Shown here in pieces: positions 57,101 to 64,000 of a stretch of 64,000 nucleotides of DNA. The first letter of the stretch is position 1; each line of letters opens with the position of its first letter. The stretch lies in contig NC_084462.1 of assembly GCF_027409185.1 (NCBI RefSeq), positions 158,087,490 through 158,151,489 on the forward strand. Reading direction: 5' to 3'. The stretch is from Cynocephalus volans. Lineage: Eukaryota; Chordata; Mammalia; Dermoptera; Cynocephalidae. Position numbers and translations under genes: made by a program. A model generated the notes under the pieces. That model did not search any database. It was not told where the DNA came from and saw only the letters and a list, made by a program, of their open reading frames with translations.

Positions 57101-58114
57101 CTACTCTAGCTCCTGTATTAAGTAGGACTGACTAAAAGGGAATGTTAGGTAACACAGGAATTTAAAGAGAAACAGCTAAGTAACTCAAATAATTGACAGC
57201 ACATGCTGGCCCATCCTCTTGAGACTCACCTGCCTACTGGAAATCCCTCACAGACTAACACATCATACCATGTCTCCTTGATTCTCTGGCTCTACCATCT
57301 GCGCAGTGTCCCAGAGAAAGAGGTGGTACCCAGATACTTCCTTTCATCCTGCATTCTCCTTTCCAATTTCCTTTCTAAGATTTCTGCCATCCCCCATCTT
57401 CCAAAGGAGGCACCCTGCAAAATTTCAGTCAACCACTTCCAGTGTTTCTCAGTAAGACTGTTATTGGCATTTTGGGCAGAACAATTCTTGGTTGCTAAGG
57501 CAGTCCATTGCCCTACAGAACATTTAGAATCATTGGCACCTAGGCAAAAAATGCCAACAGCACCACCCCACAGCCCAGTCTGTGACCCTAAAAAAATAAC
57601 TCCTAGACTTTTCCAAATGCTTCTTAGGAAGGTGGTACTAACACTGGTTGGTTGAGAACTACTACTGGTCCTGAGTTATTTCCTTCTAGGGACCATGGGT
57701 TTCTTTTCTCTTATAACCTTAAACCCAAATTGGAGACTCACTGCCACTCATTAGCTATATGATCTTGGGTATGTTTTTATCTACCTTACATTCAGTTACC
57801 GTATTTACTCTAGAAGAAGATATAAATATGGGACAATCTGATATATTTAGAGTACAAAGCCACATGTGGGAAAACTCAATAAAAAATATGAGCTAACTGA
57901 CTAACAGTATTATTAAAAAGGCAATACCTTACGATTAAGTAGGGCCTCTCTTCAGTAGGCCCTTTCCTTATGTTTTTGCACTCCTTTCTGGAATTTTATT
58001 TGTTCCATTAATTTGACTGTTACAAATTACTATAGCTTATATAATACATTTTATTCCCCTAACACATACTCTTCTGAGTTTTCCTCCTCATTCTTTCATT
58101 ATTATTATTGTTCT
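54182..58114 (-). other. SPTLC2 intron 9, repeat-poor stretch
   Basis: Nearly 4 kb of AT-rich sequence with no recognisable exon. I looked for the conserved upstream SPTLC2 segments (catalytic-lysine region, and the residues just before GKECVQQ) and found none. A MIR-like piece lies at about 57010-57110. Confidence 0.55.
57430..57665 (-). repeat. hAT-type MITE (MER5-like)
   Basis: On the - strand it starts with AGTAGTTCTCAACCAACCA and contains GGGGTGGTGCTGTTGGCATT, GCCTAGGTGCCAATGATTCT and TGTAGGGCAATGGACTGCC. It is a diverged MER5. Confidence 0.7.
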
Positions 58115-58486
58115 TATTAAAATATAATTCATATCGAATAAAATTCACTCTTAGAATTCAGAGATTTTTAGTATATTTGCAAAGTTATGCAACCATCACC
58201 ACTACCTAATTCATCACCACCAAAAGAAACTCTGTACCCATTAGCAGTCACTCCCATTCCCCTCTGCCCCCTGCCCTGGACAATCCCTAATCTCCTTTCT
58301 GTATCTATGAATTTGCCTATTCCGGACATTTCATGTAAACAGAATTATATAATGTGAGATTTTTTGTGTCTGGCTTCTTCCACTGAGCATAATGTTGTCA
58401 AAATTCATCCACATTGTAGCATGTATCAGCACTTCATTTTTTCTTATGGTCAAATAATATTATTCGTATGGATATACCACATTTTG

Positions 58487-58572
58487 CTTTTTGGGGGGTT
58501 GAGGAGTACTGCTGGACAGTATAGGGATCCAAACCGTTGAACTTGGTGTTATAACACCATGCTCTAACCAAC
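58487..58572 (-). mobile_element. tRNA-Ile SINE, 5' truncated, in L1
   Basis: TACTGCTGGACAGTATAGGG, CCATGCTCTAACCA and loss of the start of the tRNA body. The L1 octamer ACATTTTG is repeated at 58479-58486 and 58573-58580. Confidence 0.82.
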
Positions 58573-59410
58573 ACATTTTGTTTATCCACTCATTAATTGA
58601 TGCATATTAGGCTGTTTGCACTTTTTGGCTACCATGACTGCTGCTATAAACATTTATGTATAAGCTGTTGTGTGAACATGTTTTCAGTTCTGTTGGGTAT
58701 ATATCTAGGAAAAGAATTGCTGGGTCACATGTTAACTCTCTGTTTCACTTTTTGAGGACCTGGAAACTGTTTTCCAAACTGGCTGGACCCTTTTACTTTC
58801 CCACCAGTAATATGGGAGGGTTCCAATTTCTCACATCCTCAAAAACCTTGTTACTGTCTTTTTTATTTTAGCCATCCTGGTTAGTGTAAAGTGGTATATC
58901 TTGTGGCTTTGACTTGCATTTTCCTAATGACTAACAAATCAAACTCTTCTTTGCTATTGTCCATTTGTATATCTTCTTTGGAAAAATGTCTATTCAAGCC
59001 CTTTGCCCATTTTTAAATTGGATTACTTGCCTTTGTATAATAGAGCTGTAAAAGTTCTTTACATATTCTTGATACTACACCCTCATCACACATATGATTT
59101 GCAAAATTTCCTCCCATTCTGAGATCTGTCTTTTCACTTTCTTGAAGCACAAAAGTTTTTAATTTTGAAGAAGTCCAATTTATCTATTTTTTATTTGGTT
59201 GCATGTTCTCAGTATCATAGCTAAAAAACCACTGCCTAATCCATAGTCATGCAGATTTACACTACGTTTTTCTTCTAAGATATTTATAATTTTAGCTCTT
59301 TGAATTTAGGTCTTTGATTCATTTTGAGTTAAGTTTTATATATGGTGTGAGATAGGGGTCCAACTTAATACTTTTACATGTGGATGTCCCAGGAGAGTTG
59401 TTCCAATAGC

Positions 59411-59536
59411 ATTTTTTTAATATAATTTTTTATTTTTATTTTTATTGGTGGCTGGCTGGTATAGTGATGCAAACCCTTGATCTTGGTGTTACAACACTGT
59501 GCTCTAATCAATTGAGCTAACCTGCCAACCCTCACC
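59411..59536 (-). mobile_element. tRNA-Ile SINE monomer in L1
   Basis: TTTTTATTTTTATTGGTGGC tail, GGCTGGTATAGTGATGCAAA and AATTGAGCTAACCTGCCAAC. It interrupts the L1 motif CCAATAGCA..CCATTTGTTAAAAA. Confidence 0.85.
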
Positions 59537-60126
59537 GCCATTTGTTAAAAAGACTACTGTTTCCCATTAAATTATCTTATCAAATATCAACTGAGCATAA
59601 ATGAAAAAGTTCACTTCTGGACTCATTTCTTTTCTATGGTCTATATATCTATACATATGCTGTACCATACTGTCTTGATAATAGGCTTTGGGGACATGTC
59701 AGTCTTTCAACTTTGTTCTTTTTCAAGATTGGCTTTTCTGGGTCTCTTGCATTTCTGTACAAATTTTAGGGTCAGTTTGCCAATTTGTACAAAAAATGGC
59801 AGGGATAATGTTGAATCTATAGATCAGTTTGGGGAGTGTTGCCATCTTAACATTAAGATCGCCAACCCATGAACATAGATATCTTTTCATTTATTTAGGT
59901 TCTTTTCTTGTTTTGTTCCATTTTTTTTCCATTGGGTGGAATTTAGTAAATATTCTCAAAATTTTGAGCTGGGTTGGGAAGGGAGGGCAAAAGTGAGAAA
60001 TTAATAAACATATTCAATATCAAGTAATATGGTTATAAATATGGAGTAAAACTAAATAACATTTTTTCTTTTTTTCTCTACTTCCAACCCTAATCAGAAT
60101 TTGTCTTAAAAGTAGTTGGAAACAGG

Positions 60127-60286
60127 GCCGGCCCGTGGCTCACCTGGGAGAGTGTGGTACTGATAACACCAAGGCCATGGGTTCAAATCCCTATATAGGG
60201 ATGGCCAGTTAGCTCACTGGGTGAGCATCAACACCAAGTCAAGGGTTAAGATCCCCTTAGCGGTCATCTTTAAAAAAAAAAAAAAA
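60127..60286 (+). mobile_element. Dimeric tRNA-Ile SINE with internal deletion
   Basis: GGCCGGCCCGTGGCTCACCT unit, CCCTATATAGGGATGG linker, a second unit lacking about 13 bases (GGGTGAGCATCAACACC) and a CATCTTT poly(A) end. Target duplication AAAAGTAGTTGGAAA / AAAAGTAGTTTGAAA. Confidence 0.9.
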
Positions 60287-61735
60287 AGTAGTTTGAAAGG
60301 CTACACTAAGTGTTGGCAAGAATATGGAACAAATGGAACTCTCACAATTGTTAATGGGACTGTAAATTGGTATTTGTAAAAATGGCAATATATGCTGAAC
60401 CTAAACACATTCCTACTGTATGGCCCCACATTTCCATTCCTACATACATATACTCAACAGAACTGTGTACCAAAAGACATATATAAGAATGTCACACAGC
60501 ATTCTTAATAGCCAAAATCAGATAACAACTCAAATGTCCATCAGAATGGATAAACTTAGAATATATTCAAGCAACGAGATACTAGACAGCAATGAAGATG
60601 AGTTATTGTTCTGCCTAAACACATGAATGAATCTCAAAGATATAATGATTGTGATATTGTGAAAATATATGTTTGGTCTTCATCCCTGTCTCCCGACATA
60701 TAACTCCTAAAATCCTTAGAATCTCCAAAGTGGAAAGAGTCTTTTTGTATGCTAGTGATAGCTGGCAGCACCTAGGTAGCATCAGCATGCAGGCTGGTCA
60801 CAGGAAAGACCAAGGCCGGACTTATGATCCTCTCTAGGGAGGGGAGAGGGACTGAAGGTTAAGCTGATCACCAATGGCCAGTGATTTAATCAATCATGCC
60901 CACATAATGAAGCTTCCATCAATACCCAAGAGAACTGAGTTCAGAACTCATCCCCGTGCTGGGAGGGTAGCACACCCCAACTCCATGGGAATGAAACCTC
61001 CTGTGCTGGGGACCTTTTCAAACTTTGCCCCCTTATGTATCTCTTCATCTGGCTATTTTTTTGTATCCTTTGTAATAAACCAGTAAATGTAAATAAGTGT
61101 TTCTCTGAGTTCTGTGAGCCTCTCTAGCAAAATAGTGGAACCCAAGGAGAGGGTTATGGGACCCTTGATTTACAGCTCGTTCTTCAGAAGTTCCAGAGGC
61201 CTGGGCTTGCGACTGGCATCTGAAGTGGGGGCAGTGTTGGGGACTGAGCTCTCAACCTGTGGGATCTGACACTATCTCCAAGATAGATAGTGTCGGAATT
61301 AAATTGGAGGACATCCAGCTGGTGTCCACTGAGCTAGTGGGGAGAAATCTCCACACATGTGGTCACAGACGTCGGTTTTCTGTGTTGCTTGTTGTGCTGT
61401 GGGAGTAGAGGAAAAACAGAGTTTGTGTTTTGTGTTTTTCTGAAGAATGATGAATAAAATAAGGCAGATCCAAAAGAGTGATTGTATGTACTGTATGACT
61501 CCATTTATACAAAGTTCAAGAATTGGTAAAAATAATACATAATGAAAGAAGTCAAAATAACGGTTATCTCTGGCAAGAAGGAATGGACTAGGAAGAGGCA
61601 CAATGAAACCTCTGGGATACTGGAAATGTCTATACTGTGATCTGGGTGGTGCTTAGAGATTGTATATTTTTTTCATGGAATTGTATTCCTAAGATCTGTG
61701 TGCACTTACTGTATGAATATCAACATTTCAATAAA
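60287..61735 (+). mobile_element. Old L1 3' end (L1M-like) split by an LTR
   Basis: Sense L1 before the LTR (TATGGCCCCACATTTCCATT, TGTCCATCAGAATGGATAAA, CATGAATGAATCTCAAAGAT) and after it (AAAATAAGGCAGATCCAAAA, GGTTATCTCTGGCAAGAAGG, GTGTGCACTTACTGTATG), ending in an A/T tail near 61735. Removing the LTR and one flank copy rejoins the L1 consensus. Confidence 0.8.
60650..61445 (+). mobile_element. Solo LTR nested in old L1
   Basis: 796 bp beginning TGTGATATTGTGAAAATATA, flanked by AATGAT (60644-60649 and 61446-61451). It contains CCCAACTCCATGGGAATGAA, GTATCTCTTCATCTGGCTAT, an AATAAA poly(A) signal near 61072, and GGACATCCAGCTGGTGTCCA, in a layout I recall from an ancient mammalian LTR family whose name I cannot fix. 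No internal viral genes remain. Confidence 0.75.
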
Positions 61736-61739
61736 AAAA

Positions 61740-63504
61740 ATTTTTTTAATACTTGAAAAATCATCTGAAGTTAAAAACTGAAATCAAGGTTAAATTTCTG
61801 ATTTCTCTATTCATAGTCTTAAATATAGCCAACTACTATTTAATTATCCCCCTTTTACTTGAAAACAACAAAGCACCCCATATACACATTACAGGGGTGA
61901 GCCGAGGCACTCTCAGCCTTTGATGCTTAAGACAAACCTGGAAAAATACCGAAACTTTTGGTGCTGGGTCTTCCAGTAATTTGTAAGATAGAAGAAGTGT
62001 TATGAAAATAGCACTTTGGACTTTTTAAAGACATTGTCTTGAGGCAGGAAATTAAAGCATAAAGGAGCAGGCCCTTCCTTTCTTTCCCTTTTCTCTTTTT
62101 AAACAACCATATGAACAAATACACAGATCAGACAATACTGGCCATAGAAACAGTTGCTTTCCATCTGTGCATCTACTTTCATTCCCATAAAGACATTTTC
62201 CCTAGATATTTTAGTATTAGGTTCTTCTGCACACTCTGCCAAGAGGGAGAGGCTGATAGAAGGCTGGCACAAAGAATTAGTAACTTAATACAAACCTGAT
62301 CCAGACTGCCTTTTAGGACAGCTATGTGACTATATAACCGAGGTTAATGAGGGAGCAATGAAGTATAAAACTGTTCAAAGAAAAAGTTAAAATGACACCA
62401 CTGTAGTACTAAGCATGCTTCATGTTCATAGAAAAGGTCAATTTGGGATTTAAAAATCTTAAACATCTCTAGGTGAGCATGATTATCAATGTGTAACAAA
62501 AGCCCTCCTGAAACAGTTTTTGTAGGAAAAATTACGCTCTCTAGGATGACTGGAAGCCAAAATTCTGAACATCAAATATGTAATACTGGCAAAATAATTT
62601 CTCAGGACTAACACCTTTACTGAACTAGAGTGCTTGACTTCCATTTTAAAAGGGGCCAAACATGCAGGAAGACAATTTAAGGAAGGCTAGACTTGTACTA
62701 GGGCTTACAATGCGCCTGCACTAAATAAAACATAGGTTAACAGAATGTTCTTTACATATACAAGCATATCCTTTAATGGTGAGAATTACTGGGATTCCTG
62801 ACTCCACTTATTCAGGAAATCAGATTTCCAAAAATAACTAACTTCTTCTAAGAAAGGGAAAGTGGATTGGGCAAGTGAACACTTAGATTTGATACGAAAA
62901 GTAACAAAAAAATATCCCTGAATCTCTGGGGTTTTCTCATGCCCAGAGGAAACCAATTAAATTTTGAATTCCCATTATAAGTGCTACCTCTTTCTTTTAA
63001 AATAAATACGCACATCTATAAAAGTCTCAGTAGAACATGTAAATTTGTGTTCCACTTCATATTATTTACTCCATATAAATAATGAAATATTTCATCAAAT
63101 TCATTATCAATTAAAGAAAAAGTGCTCATTTTTGAGAAAGATGACAAATTTATATTGATAAGTTTATCAGATAAGAGTTAAAAGAAACTGTGCACATTTA
63201 GTGGTTGTGAATACGGTTCAGGATTTCTTAGAGATACTTAAAAACAAACATGAAGTTGAATTATGGGACTACTAACATTTATGAAGCCTCAGGGTAGTCT
63301 AACTTTAAGAAACACAGAAATCTAGTACATAAATACATAAATAATATTTGTTTATAAATAGATAATATTTATTCATTTATTTCAGCACATATTTGCTAGA
63401 CATAGAGGAGATAAAAAAGTAGTATCAGTCATTACACCAAAGACAAAAATCTCACTAGGAAGACTACACAGAAAGGGGAGAACATATTGCACACGAGGGA
63501 AGCA
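61740..63504 (-). other. SPTLC2 intron 9, 3'-distal part
   Basis: AT-rich, no exon and no confidently named repeat. Confidence 0.5.
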
Positions 63505-63660
63505 GATATCATTTAACAAATATATCTGAGTACCACTATGTGCCAGATACTCTTCTAGGCCCTGGATATATTGTAGCAAATAAAAGAGACACAATCTCCC
63601 ACCTGTATGAAGCTTACACTCCAGTGTGGGAAATGGACAACAAACAAGATAAACACCTCA
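63505..63660 (+). repeat. L2-class ancient repeat
   Basis: TGAGTACCACTATGTGCCAG, ATACTCTTCTAGGCCCTGGA, CACCTGTATGAAGCTTACAC and TCCAGTGTGGGAAATGGACA follow a widely shared ancient consensus. Confidence 0.7.
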
Positions 63661-64000
63661 CCAAAGCAGTGCCTGAGAAAAGACCTGAATCAGCCAAGCG
63701 CTATTTTCATAAAGTGCCAAGCGCCAGAAGCAAAGAACACACCTGGCATTTCCAAGAACAGCCTAGGTCGGCATATTGGAGTGAGTGAGGGGAAGAAAGA
63801 TAGAGGAGGTGAACAGAGGGGTGGATCACAAGGGCTTCATAGGTTTTCACTCACTTTAAGCGGCATGAGAAACCCCCTGAGAGGGTTCTAAAACATAAGA
63901 CTCATATCAGTGAAACCATCTAAATTAGTTCAAACTGATTTATTTCCTTATCTCGGTTTCTCATACGAAGTATCTTGAAGGATGTAAGCTGAGCATATAT

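Larger units (their letters stand above)
58115..59920 (-). mobile_element. Old L1 3' portion (L1M-like), with two nested SINEs
   Basis: Antisense L1 on +: ATGCAACCATCACCACTACC, GTGTCTGGCTTCTTCCACTG, CTGTTGGGTATATATCTAGG, AATTGCTGGGTCACATG, GCCATCCTGGTTAGTGTAAA and TTCATTTTGAGTTAAG. It is parallel to the elements at 26965 and 36113 but a separate insertion. ORF2 is full of stops. Confidence 0.87.

Noticed and set aside
50796-64000. Further SPTLC2 exons
   Set aside because: None of the - strand frames matches the segment preceding GKECVQQ or the PLP-lysine region, so the stretch is read as intron.

Overview
This is nuclear DNA of a placental mammal. It has split genes with GT-AG introns, AATAAA poly(A) signals, a CpG-island promoter, LINE-1 and endogenous-retrovirus LTR insertions, and old MIR/L2 fossils. 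About twenty SINEs are all built on tRNA-Ile-like units, either monomers or head-to-tail dimers. To my knowledge that matches the CYN family of colugos (Dermoptera), so a colugo is the most likely source. No primate Alu or horse/bat-type SINE was seen. Gene order and orientation, AHSA1(+) - ISM2(-) - SPTLC2(-), is as I recall it for human 14q24.3.

Layout. 1-4508: the last six coding exons of AHSA1 (HSP90 co-chaperone), + strand, ending at a poly(A) signal at 4486. 4509-7560: intergenic, where AHSA1 and ISM2 meet tail to tail. 7560-25014: the complete ISM2 (isthmin 2) coding region on the - strand in six exons, from a signal-peptide exon in a CpG island (about 24430-25480) to the AMOP-domain exon. 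25480-28550: intergenic, mostly an old L1 with two younger SINEs in it. 28550-49995: the 3' end of SPTLC2 (serine palmitoyltransferase subunit 2), - strand, namely three last coding exons and a probable 5.3-kb 3' UTR. 49996-64000: a further SPTLC2 intron. The catalytic-lysine exon and everything 5' of it lie beyond the window.

The three genes are not functionally linked. AHSA1 acts on cytosolic HSP90, ISM2 is secreted, and SPTLC2 makes sphingoid bases at the ER. Interest lies mainly in the mobile DNA: a full-length L1 (40116-46996) with perfect target-site duplications, an intact ORF1 and a broken ORF2; an internally deleted L1 (17920-19346) and a 51-bp L1 stub, each with target duplications; solo LTRs inside older L1s; and a three-level nest (SINE in a MITE in a HAL1/L1-like element). 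ISM2 appears to have one copy of an exon that I recall as tandemly duplicated in human. I found no evidence of an undescribed biological system. All family names rest on pattern recognition without a database search.
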